Assembly (NCBI RefSeq): GCF_000346465.2
Contig: NC_034009.1
Span: forward strand, 20,231,606-20,295,605
DNA: 64,000 bases
Reading direction: 5' to 3'
From: Prunus persica
Taxonomy: Eukaryota; Streptophyta; Magnoliopsida; Rosales; Rosaceae
Positions 12,378-23,797 of this stretch are shown in pieces. The stretch's first letter is position 1. Every line of letters starts with the position of its first letter. The notes beneath the pieces were generated by a model. That model was not told where the DNA came from. It ran no database searches and saw nothing but the letters and a program-made list of their open reading frames with translations. The position numbers and the translations under genes were made by a program.

Positions 12378-14949
12378 AACTTCTCTCCAGCTACAGTGGA
12401 GAAACGCCTTGTTACATCGGTTGCAAGTTGCAAGACCCAACAAAAAGCAAAAAACGATATATTCTTTTCTTCTTTTTTCTTGATTTATCAAAAAATTTTT
12501 ATTTTAAATAATTCAGTTTTAGGGTGGTTGAGATGTAATGTAATTTTGGCAATATAGAATCCAAGGGAACAAGTGTGAATGGAAAATAATTGGCATTCTG
12601 TTGTTGAATCACATTGTCCACTGAATATGCGATGCTCTTTTTTATTTATTTATTAAAATGCGATGATAGTATAGCGGATTTCTGTGCATGGCCTCTAGTC
12701 CTACGTAACCAAAAATAATGTAGCTGTAAAAATATCCAGCAAAAAAGAGAGAGAAAAAAATAATATACCTTTAAAAATATCAACAATAAAATATTTCTAT
12801 AAACTTCCAAACATAAAAAAGAAAAAGAAAAAGAAAAAGAACTACATATAAATAAAGAGAGAGCATTTTTGCTCACCATTTTAACCCAAGGCGTATCATC
12901 ACCACCCTTTTCAACACTTAACACTTATTCATAAACAATCATAGTTCCACAAATACAAAGCAAAGAGTTATCAATGGTTATACTTATGTACACGTGTCAA
13001 GTATTGAGAAATGTGATAAAAGTAAACTTTGGATTAAAATGTTGAGCAAAAATATTTCTAATTTCTTTATTGATTGATAGTAATCAAAGTCTCCATTGCG
13101 CTACAATAAAGGTTTGATGTATGTTAGAATCATCAAATTCGCTAGTCAATTATTAATATGTATGCTAATAATAAATGAAGTTGAAAATAAATTAGACATT
13201 TTCCACATTTCTTGATGAACAAAATTACGCTATTGGTCTTTATTTTTTCAATTTTTTATTTGGTTTTCTTGTGTTTGGTTTAGGTTACGAAATCTTTTTT
13301 AAGATTACACTATTGGTTATGCCTCTTATATTTGGGTTTGGATGGTGTCCTTACTATCTTTTAACTCTTGTAGAGTACTTTTATTTTATAGGACATCTGC
13401 TCCAACAAAAAAGAAAAACAAGTTTGATGCGTATAACATTACTCGAAGTCAAGTAAAGTCATTAGGCATATAACTAAGAGTGAAGAATTCATAAGGGGCT
13501 TTGTAACTCAAGTGATTAAGAATACTCACGTGTTAGAATTCTCAATCGTTTATCTCGATTGTATAAAAAGAAAAAAAGAAATAAAAACAGCGAGGAATCG
13601 TGGGCTAATGATGAGGTACTTGTTGACGAGGCTAAGGCCATTTTATAAGAAATCTCAAATCCGCGTGATGCCAATTCCAACCGCTATTATTTCATAAGTG
13701 CCTCATACATTAATCAAATAGGCATTATTTTGTTCAAAATTTACGGCCTAATGGAAATGCAATCACTGTGCCATTTTTCCACTGTACAGTTTGATAGTAT
13801 GTTACTTTGATTAAATAATGAAGGCTAGAATACTATCCAAGTTAACAATGTTTTGACTCCAACGAGGATGTTGCTCCAATTTTCTGGGCGCTCCGGAATT
13901 TAGAGGTGTTTAGTTTTCATTGGAAACCGAAAGTATTTATAAAGTATTCTTTAAAGTTAGAGGTATCAAACGGACTAAGCCGGTGTGTGAATATAGCTCT
14001 GACATAACATAGTTAGAATAAACACGACAACACATGAGAATGAAACAGGTCGTTTAGCAAATTCAATTATTCAAACTTTATATAGTCAAAAGTAGGAATT
14101 ATGTATCCTATGGTCTTCAAAACGCAATTGGCATTTGAAACATGCTTTGAAATATATATATATTTTTTCCTTGTATTTTTGAGAGGTGATTTTTTTCTTT
14201 TCATATGGGGAGGGGTGGGACATTTTCCAACTAAAACTAATTATTAACATATAGATTTTGAATATTCTAAAGACAAATACTATTGCCCTCCTTATTTGTA
14301 TGAACAATCAAATTTTGGGTTGAAATATTTCACTTCTAATCCTCACGCAAGTTAGGTTCTCCCAAGACTATTTGGTCAACACGTTAGTCCTAAAAGACTA
14401 CCACATCAAGTTGTCTTGTGTTGTGGTGTCATTTTGGATTGATCTAAAGTATTGGTCCACTTTACTTCATCTTTATCGGGTCTTTGGCCGGCGGCGCCAT
14501 TCTGTGCTCAACCCTCGAAGCTCTTTTATCTATTTTACAAGTCATTTTAAGAAATTTTTAGGGCGTGCAAATTTGTTTTCCAACAAGCAGAACCCCGTTT
14601 TGATCCAATGTTACATATTTGACTAGGAATCAAACCATCCACATATTCTCTTGCTCCGGTCATAAATTGACAATATGATTTGACTTAATTATTCTCGTCA
14701 TGCAACAGTGTTGGGCACTAGTTGCGTACTAGTAAATTCATCACATCAATATTCAAATTTTATAGGCGTTGACAAATTCAAACCACGGAATATTGAAATT
14801 ATATGTGTGTACATTATATATATATATGCGGACGTGAGGATATTATCGCGGACATCATGTATTTTTAACCAGTTCTCTTTATATATTTTTTTTATATGCA
14901 GTGGCATCTGCATGATAATAATGTACGGACACTTGAAGATATATATACA
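12378..14949. other. Spacer between the two PIP genes
   Basis: AT-rich spacer. The first about 250 bases are probably PIP 3' UTR. Bases 12780-12845 are an A/G-rich run. Bases 14371-14386 (TTTGGTCAACACGTTA) resemble the PIP promoter block, but no PIP-like coding sequence follows. No gene is recognised. Confidence 0.5.
13485..13585 (+). repeat. Possible decayed SINE
   Basis: 'gtaactcaagtgattaag' resembles a pol III A box and is followed about 30 bases later by a poor B-box-like stretch and an A-rich tail (aaaaagaaaaaaagaaataaaa). I found no target duplication. It could be chance. Confidence 0.25.
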
Positions 14950-15345
14950 AAGAGCTTTAGTTGAGGGATTCATCAAATAACTTATTTGAGGGACACCCTT
15001 GTAGGATCCACTTCATATTGTATTTCACTAATCCAAACTGTCTATTTTTTAGATAATCATTTAAAGATCATCTCTACAAAAAATCACTTGAATCTGATAT
15101 CATTTGACCACTCAATTGAGTTATTGAAATTTTAGTACTTTTTCGAAGCACCGTGTTCATTGATTTTGTATGACACGACTGGATGTCGAAATGGTTTCCG
15201 ATTTGTCTAATTTTTTGCAAGGATGATATATGAATTTGGACTTAAAAAAATAGATGGTTTGGATTGTTGAAAAAAAATTCATAATGGGCCCGAGTGTTCC
15301 TCAAATAAAATTATTTAAAAAATTCTTCAATAAAATGGGACTATA
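14950..15345 (+). mobile_element. MITE family 2, copy upstream of PIP gene 2
   Basis: About 395 bp starting 'aagagctttagttgaggga' and ending with a diverged inverted counterpart ('...tcttcaataaaa'). It contains the family blocks 'tgtatttcactaatccaaac', 'catttgaccactcaattgag' and 'ggatgtcgaaatggttt' in the same order as the copy at 54911. It lies 70 bp upstream of the W-box block of the second PIP gene, so it may form part of the distal promoter. Confidence 0.75.
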
Positions 15346-15415
15346 TATATATATGTTAAGAAAAATTAGGTATTAAACATAACAATCTTTACTAAAAGTA
15401 GTGTGTTCCACTCCC

Positions 15416-15427
15416 CCTTGGTCAACA
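15416..15427 (+). promoter_or_regulatory. W-box-containing promoter block of PIP gene 2
   Basis: CCTTGGTCAACA, identical to 11846-11857, located 54 bp upstream of the TATA box. Conservation between the paralogues suggests a functional WRKY-type site. Confidence 0.55.
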
Positions 15428-15469
15428 AGTAATTAAACACCCATCTCACCAACCCTTACACTCTCTCCC

Positions 15470-15476
15470 TATAAAT
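15470..15476 (+). promoter_or_regulatory. TATA box of PIP gene 2
   Basis: TATAAAT about 128 bp before the ATG at 15598, directly after a CT-rich patch (ctctctccc). Confidence 0.6.
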
Positions 15477-15597
15477 TCTTGGTAACATTATTAATTCCAC
15501 TAATTTGTATATCAATCATCCACAAGTATCTCCTAAACTAAAAATACATCACCTTTTTCTCCACATTTACAGAGAAAATTTGAGGCCGTTTATTTTC

Positions 15598-15837
15598 ATG
15601 AAGATGAATTTCCTAAAGAATAATAGCACCATTTTGATTGTTTTGGTGATCCTCTCGGTGGCCTTTTTGAGCAATCATGGGGTTGAGGCAACAAGAGTGT
15701 TGCAAGAGGACTTTGCTCATGCTAATCACCTTCAAACACACTACCCTCCCTCTGTCTACCAAACCGCAAAGAACACCATGGCCTGTTGGCTCCAAAGATT
15801 GGCTTCTGGGCCTAGCCCTAGAGGCAGTGGTCACTAG
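15598..15837 (+). CDS. PIP-type secreted peptide precursor (prePIP), copy 2
   Basis: A 79-aa precursor, paralogue of the gene at 12132. An upstream in-frame ATG at 15505 exists, but the residues it adds are hydrophilic and unrelated to the paralogue. The start at 15598 (or 15604, giving MNFLKN like MNFPKM in copy 1) puts the hydrophobic signal segment (TILIVLVILSVAFLS) at the N terminus as expected. Cleavage is likely near VEATR. The VLQEDFAHANHLQT segment matches copy 1. The C-terminal peptide region is CWLQRLASGPSPRGSGH, so SGPS and GxGH are both intact. By family the product is an apoplastic signal perceived by an RLK7-type receptor. The variable middle is shorter than in copy 1, which has a poly-Ser expansion. 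Confidence 0.9.
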   Translation: MKMNFLKNNSTILIVLVILSVAFLSNHGVEATRVLQEDFAHANHLQTHYPPSVYQTAKNTMACWLQRLASGPSPRGSGH

Positions 15838-17929
15838 CTCTTTCAACTTGCAGACTTACAGCCTAATAACAGTACAAACCTAGCTTGTTGCTTGGTTTTT
15901 GTTTTTTGTTTTTATTTTTTATTTTTGAATATTTTTTGTTTGCTTTTTCTCTGCTTTACTTTACATTTGAGATATATGGGAACAGTGTATAATTTTTGCT
16001 ATAAAGATTCATACGAAACAATGGTAACTGAGGACTATATCAGACTTGTTTTTCTCGTCTTTTTTTCCAATATCTTTTGGGAGTATGGTACTTATGACTT
16101 CTAATTAATTGTAACTCATAAAGGATTACATTTTTTTTCTTTGTTAATTGACTTCTTCTAACAAGTTACGACCCAAATCATGCAAAACTTTTATATATTG
16201 GGTAAAAAAATTCAAACCATCATAGGACTAAGCTCTCTTGAATTTGTTTTATGCATGCGTTGCGTGGTCATTTCGAAGGAGGTTCTTTTGTCAATACTTG
16301 ACCTACAAGGTACAAAGGTGCTGGAAAATTTGATTTTGATAATCATCCAACGAACAATTGAAAACGATATAAATATAATGGAGATTTAATAAAAAGCATA
16401 AACTTACACATGAACTAATAGTGGTTCACTAAATTTGAGTTATATCATGGGCTGCATGCAGGGACGAAGCCATGAATTTATGTGTAAGGGGGCCAACAAA
16501 AATTAAATAATATATTTAAAATATTTCTAATCTTTTAATATTAGCACTTTATGGAAAAAATAACAATAAAAGGCACATGTCGTTATTTAAAATCTTGAAA
16601 AGTATAACTATAAAACAATAAAAACTTTAATTTTCTTTCATATAAACATATAAAAATATATTGAATAAATAAACAAAAGGGAAAAATTATGACTATATAA
16701 ATTTATCTAACCTGTAAATAATTAGAATATTTGAAACTATAGGAGAGAAAACACCCAAATTCCAATTATTTGCTTCACCTGTGTGTGTCTGCGGTAGAGT
16801 GGAGACTTCTAATCCTGAGATCAAGACTGCTTAAGACTGACTTCACATTGAATGTTATATTTAAAAGCTATGATCTTCCAAACCTTCCTTAGTTGGTTGG
16901 GTAAAAGTCATTTACTTCCTATTTGGTAAAAGATACTTTTTTTTAAAATACAGAATTAACTTAAGCTCTTACTCTTTCAATTTTTTTAAAATAAATATAT
17001 TGGTGGGCCCCGGAACTGAAACCTCAACTTCTTTTTATTAAACCTGTCCAATGCAAGCCCAAACACATATGCATAACGCAAGCCCAATTTTTCAGGGGCA
17101 AGGTCAATACAAGCCTTAGTTTTTTATTTTTATTTTTTCAAATTAGAAAGTACCCTTTCTATTCACTTGATTTGGATATGCATAATCTTTGATCCATTAC
17201 TGCCGTGATGGATATGGGGATCTTTCATAGGGCCTCACTTATCGGAAGTTTGCTACCCAAGAATGAATACAAGATTTACCTTATTACAAGGATTCTATAT
17301 GAGATTTTCTATTTAAACTCCACACTTTTTTTAGTTCACCCAATGTTCTAAGTTTACTCGAACTTTTAATTTAAATTTTCATAATTTCTAAGAAAATCCC
17401 ACTATCTTCCCAAACTACTCTTAAATATATCCCAAGCTGAAAAAAAAAAGAAATAAAAGAAATTTTCTAGTTAAACCCCAAAAGTTATCCTTAGAGAAGG
17501 AATTACGTTCTGCAAACTCTAATGCTAATTGCTAGACATTTTATCATTTTCTCTCTTGAGTATTTAATAATGACAATAAGGTATTCAATTTTCATTGGTA
17601 TAACAGCTGCATCAATTCCAAAAGTGTGCGGGTCCTCTGTGTCAATTAGTATAACATGAAGAAAAATTCAAGCTCCCCAATACTGGAATTCCAGAAGTGA
17701 CAATAATATTACTTTTCTCAGCAAAAAAAAAAAAAAAGAATTATCTAAACACCTTGATTTCTTTTGCGATTAACGTCTATCAATTTTGTCATTACTCATT
17801 TTCTTCTTTTGTTTGGACCCAAAAGCGTTTGTTGAAAACTTTGTATGTAAATGTTTGAACATGTGATACCAATAGTGCCACAAAAGAGGAGCTACACAGG
17901 GATGTATACAATTGCAGGTTGACGAATTC
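15838..17929. other. PIP 2 downstream region and spacer
   Basis: The first about 250 bases are T-rich and probably 3' UTR. Bases 16455-17110 have phrases common in decayed retroelements (gggacgaagccatgaattta, ggtgggccccggaactgaaacc) without a definable structure. No gene is recognised. Confidence 0.45.
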
Positions 17930-18216
17930 AGGAGCAAGCATACAAAGCAAGTCAAGGGAAGTTGTTTTGAGAGAAATTTACAATGAGAATGAAGTTGGTA
18001 TCAACGTTCCGTGCGAGAGGAGATAAAACTGGTACTTGAGGTTGCTACACTTTGCACTAGGAGTAGGCCATCTGATCGGCCATCAATGGAGAATACATTA
18101 AAGCTTTTATCATAGTGAAAAAGCAACAAGAAAAATAACCCAACTATTGAAGCAGCAACCGTAGGATTATGATTTTAGATGCATACTGGAATTCCAGAAG
18201 TGACAATAATATTACT
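17681..18216. repeat. 33-bp direct repeats around a kinase fragment
   Basis: A 33-bp sequence beginning TACTGGAATTCCAGAAGTGA occurs at 17681-17713 and again at 18184-18216. The copies are nearly identical and in the same orientation. The receptor-kinase fragment lies between them. The repeat itself contains the palindrome TGGAATTCCA. Confidence 0.8.
17930..18115 (+). pseudogene. LRR receptor-like kinase C-terminal fragment
   Basis: One frame reads REIYNENEVGINVPCERR; after a small frame shift at about 18016 another reads EEIKLVLEVATLCTRSRPSDRP, then SMENTLKLLS and a stop at 18113-18115. This is the last part of a plant receptor-like kinase: subdomain XI (C-T-R-x-x-P-S-D-R-P-S-M) and the C-terminal end. 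The ATP-binding and catalytic parts and any extracellular domain are missing. It is a captured or relic fragment, not a gene. Confidence 0.75.
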
Positions 18217-18856
18217 ATTCCCAGCATAAAAAAAATACAAACAAATGGAACCCCAAATCTAAAATTTAATACTTTCTAAAGAAAAAGAACAGCTTTACCA
18301 AAACATCAAGTATTAAAAAAATAAAAAAACAAAAGCAATCAACAGCCAAGCAATCAACAAAGGGAAGAGAATAAGATCATTATAGCCAAACAATCAACAA
18401 GTCTTTCTATCAGCTCCTATGTAGATTTTAAAGAGGCATACTCGTCAATGTTCTATGTCTTTGGCAATACGATGTAGGAGTTTGTATTTTTCTAAAACTT
18501 AATTTGAATAGTGGTGGTGTGTGTGTATAGATGTACTAGGATTAAGTACAAGTTGGATGACCTTTTTTGTCTTATTACACAATAATAAAACTTACAGCTT
18601 AATGATTTAAGTATTGGGGTGAACTAAGAGAAGTGTGGAATTTAAATAGAAAATCTCTTCAATATTGAGGACCATATAAGCCTATGTGTCAGCTTGTTAA
18701 GCTTTCAGAGACTTTGGGCCTATGAGAGGCCCAAGCCTCTTATTATCTTGGTAAAGGAAGAGTCCTCTGCCAGCCATGCGATATGATGTCACATGTATCT
18801 AACAAATGCTTGATTAAGTGCACATCTTCTTTCTCGCCTCTGGTCAGGAACAAACT
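18217..18856. other. Spacer before the first assembly gap
   Basis: AT-rich, no coding signal; ends at a run of N. Confidence 0.5.
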
Positions 18857-18956
18857 NNNNNNNNNNNNNNNNNNNNNNNNNNNNNNNNNNNNNNNNNNNN
18901 NNNNNNNNNNNNNNNNNNNNNNNNNNNNNNNNNNNNNNNNNNNNNNNNNNNNNNNN
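18857..18956. other. Assembly gap (100 N)
   Basis: Exactly 100 N, the usual placeholder for a gap of unknown size. Confidence 0.98.
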
Positions 18957-18969
18957 GGGGGGGGGGGGG
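18957..18969. other. Poly-G run at gap edge
   Basis: Thirteen consecutive G immediately after the gap. No other G run of this length exists in the window, so it is probably a read-end artefact. Confidence 0.8.
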
Positions 18970-19340
18970 TTGTGTCTGTTGATTATTTTGGACTAGTGTC
19001 TTTTTAGACTACATAAATTTGTTAGAGATATATGCGTATGCAAAAGAGCTTGGGCACCATGACCAAATGGTTGTGACAGGGATACAAAATGGTAAAAAAG
19101 TGTGTATAGATAGTGATTATCAGCTACTTGATTGGTGTAATTTGGTGCCTCCTAGCTTTCAAAGAGTGATTGTCATTTACTTGGAACACCCCACTATTAT
19201 TTAATGTGGATGAATCTACAGTGGCTTGGAGTGAGAGGGGTCCTATTGCAAGATACCTAACTGTTGAATTTGAACAATCTGGTTATGAGGGTGTGTATGA
19301 GGAGGATAGCATTGCTGTTAATGAGGAGCACGAGGGTGAT

Positions 19341-19520
19341 GAAGGTACTGTTCCTGAGCCTATACATGTGGAGGAAGAGGATGATGAAGGTACTATTCCT
19401 GAGAGTACAAATGTGGCTGAGGATAGGCATGAAGGTACTGTTCATGAGCCTATACATGTGGATGAGGAAGGTGATGAAGGTACTGTTCCGAATGGTATAA
19501 ATGTGGAGGATGAGACTATA
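19341..19520 (+). repeat. 45-bp tandem repeat in MULE acidic linker
   Basis: Four units with starts at 19341, 19386, 19431 and 19476 (exact 45-bp spacing), each encoding a 15-residue acidic unit of the form EGT[VI].E....V.E..D. The multiple of three shows expansion under coding constraint before the gene decayed. Confidence 0.85.
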
Positions 19521-22098
19521 TATGAAGAGGGAGAGAATGACAAAAGGGCTGAAAATGTGAGTGAAGATAGTGAAAACAATGAAAACAGTGAAGACCCTGA
19601 ATTTTATAATAGTCATTATGAGCAAAGTGAAGATGAATAATGCTTGTTGGAGAAGGATGATAGAGCATTTGACAACTATGTTGACCACAATGCTCCAGAT
19701 ATTGATCCAGCTACAGATGAGGGAGAGAAATAAGATGATATGGCTGTAAGTGATGTTAATAGCTTGGATAGTAGCTCATGTGATGAGGTTGAATTGCCTA
19801 TGAGAAAAAGGAAGAGGAAATTGCCCAAGTTTGAAGATTCTAGGCTTGAAACAGATTTGAATAACCCAATCTTTAAGCTTGGTCTAAGATTTCCAATGTC
19901 TATGTATTTAGGAGAGCAGTGAGAAACTACTCAGTATTCAACAGAAGGAAGATTAAGTTCTCCAAGAATGATAAAGATAAGGTTAGAGCAGTTTGTGATG
20001 GGATCAAGAATGGAAAATGTCCATATTTTGTTTATGCTTCAGCTGTAAATGGAAGTAGCATGGTTCAAATTAAGAGTTATGAAAAGGAGCACACTTGTTG
20101 GACTGTTGAACATAATGTCCATGCTAACTCATCATGGTTAGCAGAGGGATATGCTACACAGCTGTCTAGAATAATAAATTGGGATGTAAGAGCTTTTAAG
20201 GAAATGGTGAATGAAGATCTATGTGTCATAGCTTCAAGATCACAAATATACAGAGTAAGGCAAAAGGAAACTGCTGTAAGTGAGGGGACTTACACAAAAC
20301 AGTTTAAGACTCTTTGGGATTATGTTGAGGAGCTAAAAAGGACAAATATGGGAACAACTATATAGATTAAGTCCAATTTGGAGGGTGACAAATCTAGATT
20401 TGAAAGGATTTATATATGCTTGGCAGCTACAAAGAAATGATTTATTGATGCTTTGAGGCCAATTGTTGGTTTGAATGCTTGTCACATCAAAGGGCAATAG
20501 CCTGGGCAATTACTATCTGCTGTTGGTGTTGATCCTAACTACAACATGTATCCAATAGCTTATACAGTGGCAGAGGCTGAGAATTATGCAACTTGGACTT
20601 GGCTTTTGGAACTCTTAGCTGTTGATCTTGGCATTGAAAATAGCAATGACTATGTGTTCATTACAGATAGACAAAAGGGCTTAATTGATGCAGTGGGTGA
20701 TATGTTCCCAAACTATAAGCATTGGCATTGCCTTAAACATCTACATGCCAATTTTATACTTGCTGGCCGTAGAGGATTAGTTCTGAAACAACATATGGAG
20801 GCTGTTGCATGAAGTACAACTATACCTTGGTTTCAAACAGAGATGAAAAAGCTCCAAGATTTGTTAGGACCAGCTTTTGATTGGTTGTCAAGGCTTGATC
20901 CAATGCAGTGGTGTAGATCTCACTTCAAAACACACTCAAAATGTGACATTCTCTTGAATAACATGTGTGAGGTATTCAACAAGTCTCTCCTTGATGCTAG
21001 AGACAAGCCTATCATAACATTGCTTGAGAGGATCAGGTATTACATCATGTTGTTGATGGCAACTAGAAGAGAAGCCATGGAGAAATTGGCTCATGATGTG
21101 GGGCCAAGAGTTTTTGCAACTCTTGAGAAGCTGAAGAAGTAGTCAGCCTGGTGCATTCCAAGGCTTGCAGGGGAGAGCAATTATGAGGTTAAGTGTTTTG
21201 GAGGCACTCAGGTGGTAGTTGATTTGAGAAACAGAAGTTGTTCATGTAGGTAATGGGATCTAACTGGGATCCCATGTAAGCATGCTTGTGTTGCCATTAG
21301 GCAATTAAATTGCAATCACAGCTATGTCCATGATTATTACAAAAAATAGGCCTTCATGAAAGCTTACAAACCCATGGTTCATCCAATGGCAAGTCAAGAC
21401 TTGTGGGCTAAAACAAATATCCCACCTTTGCTGCCATCTAAGTTTCATAAGCAGCCAGGGAGGCCAAAGAAAAGCAGGATAAGCTTAGCCGGCGAACCAT
21501 CTCCAAGCTCTATTCCAGAAGCTAAACACTGCCAAGGTATAATTTGGAAATCAAGTGTTCCATATGTAAGAACCAGGCCATAATAAGAGGAAATGTCCAA
21601 GGGTAAATGAAGCAGGGAGTAGCAGCCAGGTATATTCAAAGCATGTGATTTTAAAAACTATATGTATGTTTGGCATTCTGATATGGATTTCCCAATGATG
21701 TTTGTTGGCCAGGTACCATCATAGAGGCAAAAGAAGATAGCACATCAAGCCAACACATCAACTCAGAGAATTACAAGACAATCAAGGCAAAAAAAACCAG
21801 TAAGTTGGGTTTTATTTATTTATTTAAGTAACATTATGGAACTCTTCATTTGTGGATATTAATCCTAAAGCAAGCTTGAATCTAACTCTTCCATAATTTT
21901 CAGATCATATCAAAGGCTAAAAAAAGGACCAATCATCACCAAGCATCTTCTCAATCTAACCAAGCTCCTCAACCATCTCACCAACCACCTCAACCATCTC
22001 AAGCTTCTTCTCAGTCTAACCAAACTCCTCAACCATCTCACCAAGCAGCTCAACCATATGAACCATCTTACCAACTAGCTCAAGCATCTCAAGCATCT

Positions 22099-22260
22099 CA
22101 GTTTGAACAACCATCGCAAGCATCTCAGTTTGAAAAAGCCTCTGAAGCTTCTCAGTTTGAACAAGCATCTCAAGCTGCTCAGTTTGAACAAGCCTCTCAA
22201 GCTCCTCAGTTTGAACAAGCCTCTGAAGTTGCTATGTTTGAACAAGTCTCCCAATCTCAA
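22099..22260 (+). repeat. 27-bp tandem repeat in MULE C-terminal tail
   Basis: Six units at 22099, 22126, 22153, 22180, 22207 and 22234, spacing exactly 27 bp, encoding QFEQASQA-type 9-residue units. The same array is present at 37132-37293 in the second copy. Confidence 0.85.
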
Positions 22261-22321
22261 GAACCAAATTCGTCTCAGCCTTTACAAGCTTCCCCACAAA
22301 GGAAAGTTAGGTTTAAGTCTC

Positions 22322-23775
22322 TGTTGAGGCCCAAAAAAATCCACGCTTTGGCCCAAATAAATGCTCAGCCCAATGCAATACCTTACCGAGAAGAAACCTA
22401 ATTTGGGCACGCGAAAGTTCGCCATATGCGCTTGTACACATACCACGCCAAGTAAATAAACAACGCGCCATGCTACAAGCTTAAGTGGGCCCAAGCCACG
22501 CAAGATGCCCGGGGCTTGCTTGAGTGGGTTGTGGTATGGAAGGTAATAGGTCGTCATGAGGCCCATTGATGGGACGAGAAATGGAGGTTCCAGGTTGCTT
22601 GGGAGCCTCGGAACCCAAGCCTATTTCTTAAGCCCAAATATATGGGTGAGCAAAAAGGGAAAATAACCCAACCAAAATAACTCAACCAAAATTAGCCCAA
22701 TCAAAGAATAGCCCAACCAAGAAGCCCATCATTCAACAAAAATAGCCCATTTACTTAGTGAACCTTGGCCCATACAATTGCCATAGATGAACCACAAGCT
22801 CCAGCACCTAGCTGGAATAGAAGCCACGAAAAGGAAGTTTGAAAGTTCATTGAATAAGGCTGCTGGGAAGTGCCAGCACATGGGAATGGATCAAGTTCCA
22901 AAACAAAACACCAGAAAAACCAAGGGATGTTAACATGCAAGCTGCCAGGAAGAGAGACACTCTTCAAACCAACATACACATCCCAACTCCTTCCCTATCA
23001 AAACTGGTTATAGGAAAGAGTGAGAAAGAAAGGAAGAAAATGGCTGGAAGTAGAAATCTTCTACTGAAGCAGCCGCAGGAAAGGAGGCCTTGAGCTCCAA
23101 AATCCCTGATTTTGTGCAAATAGATAGAGAAAAATCTCACTGAAATAGGAAAAGTCAAGAGAGGAAAGGAAAAGGGAAGGAAAACCTTGCTAAGTTGGGG
23201 AAGAAACCATTGGGGTTTCTTGGGGAATGAAGGTTTCCCGCAGCTATAAAAGGAGGTCCCCTCCACCTAGCAAAAACCAACCCAGGCTGAGAGAGCAAGC
23301 TCCCTCTCTTACTTGCAAAAATCCAGTAGCCCTATTCACTCTTCTTCTTCATTCTTCTCTGTTAATAGACTATTTTCAGAGTCTGTCAAGCTGTCGGAAG
23401 AAGTAATGCCCTTCCTTTACCCCTTTTTAGCAAAGATCATCCTGCAAACCTTGTCTCCCTCATCTTAAACACTCCCATTTCTCCCTAGGAAGCCTTATTT
23501 TCCTCTTTGGTGCTCAACTCATGCTGACCTTGCTCCTATGCCGCAATCTCCTCATGCTAAGCGAAAACTTTATCTGTAAGCAAGCATAAATCACCTGTAA
23601 GCAGCCATCATTTTCGTTGGTGAAGGTAACCAGAACACTTCCTAAAGCTTTACTGCCCTTTCGAAGTGCTTTTGGGGCTTAATTTTCGAACTCAGGCATA
23701 GGGGGCAATTTCAGTAATTTCCCCTTTACGGCAGCCCAGCCCATTTGCTGCTGCCGGAAGAAAAGGACCCCCACA
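22322..23775 (+). repeat. LTR1, left copy (about 1454 bp)
   Basis: TG...CA ends; TATAAAAGG at 23245 is a plausible LTR promoter, followed by a CT-rich start region. It is closely similar to 32585-34036, with a handful of substitutions and small indels (for example ggcataggggg versus ggcacatgggg near 23696). Confidence 0.85.
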
Positions 23776-23780
23776 TAAAT

Positions 23781-23797
23781 TGGCGACTCTGCTGGGA
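23781..23797 (+). promoter_or_regulatory. Primer binding site of LTR1
   Basis: TGGCGACTCTGCTGGGA starts with TGG (complement of the tRNA CCA end) five bases after the LTR. Tat/Ogre elements are reported to use tRNA-Arg; I cannot check the exact tRNA match. Confidence 0.6.

Larger units (their letters stand above)
18970..22321 (+). pseudogene. MuDR-type (Mutator) transposase pseudogene, copy 1
   Basis: Fragments in successive frames follow the MuDRA domain order. First comes an N-terminal PB1-like stretch (19019-19204, DWCNLVPPSFQRVIVIYLEHP) and an acidic linker with 15-aa repeats (19341-19520). Next are the MuDR DNA-binding domain (about 19840-20110, FKLGLRFPM ... CDGIKNGKCPYFVYAS) and the MULE DDE core (20546-20812, VFITDRQKGLIDAVGDMFP, HWHCLKHLHANF). 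A C-terminal CCHC/SWIM region follows (about 21235-21345, CSCR ... GIPCKHACVAI), then a Pro/Gln/Ser tail with 9-aa repeats. It is inactive: stops interrupt the DDE region near 20363 and 20500, the SWIM motif near 21252 and the segment near 21350. Terminal inverted repeats were not found: the left end is in the gap and the right side is interrupted by LTR1 at 22322. Confidence 0.9.

Noticed and set aside
15505..15597. Upstream start for the second PIP gene
   Set aside because: The added 31 residues are not shared with copy 1 and would bury the signal peptide.
19257..19688. Minus-strand 143-codon ORF with hydrophobic repeats
   Set aside because: Shadow of the acidic 15-residue repeats of the MULE on the plus strand.
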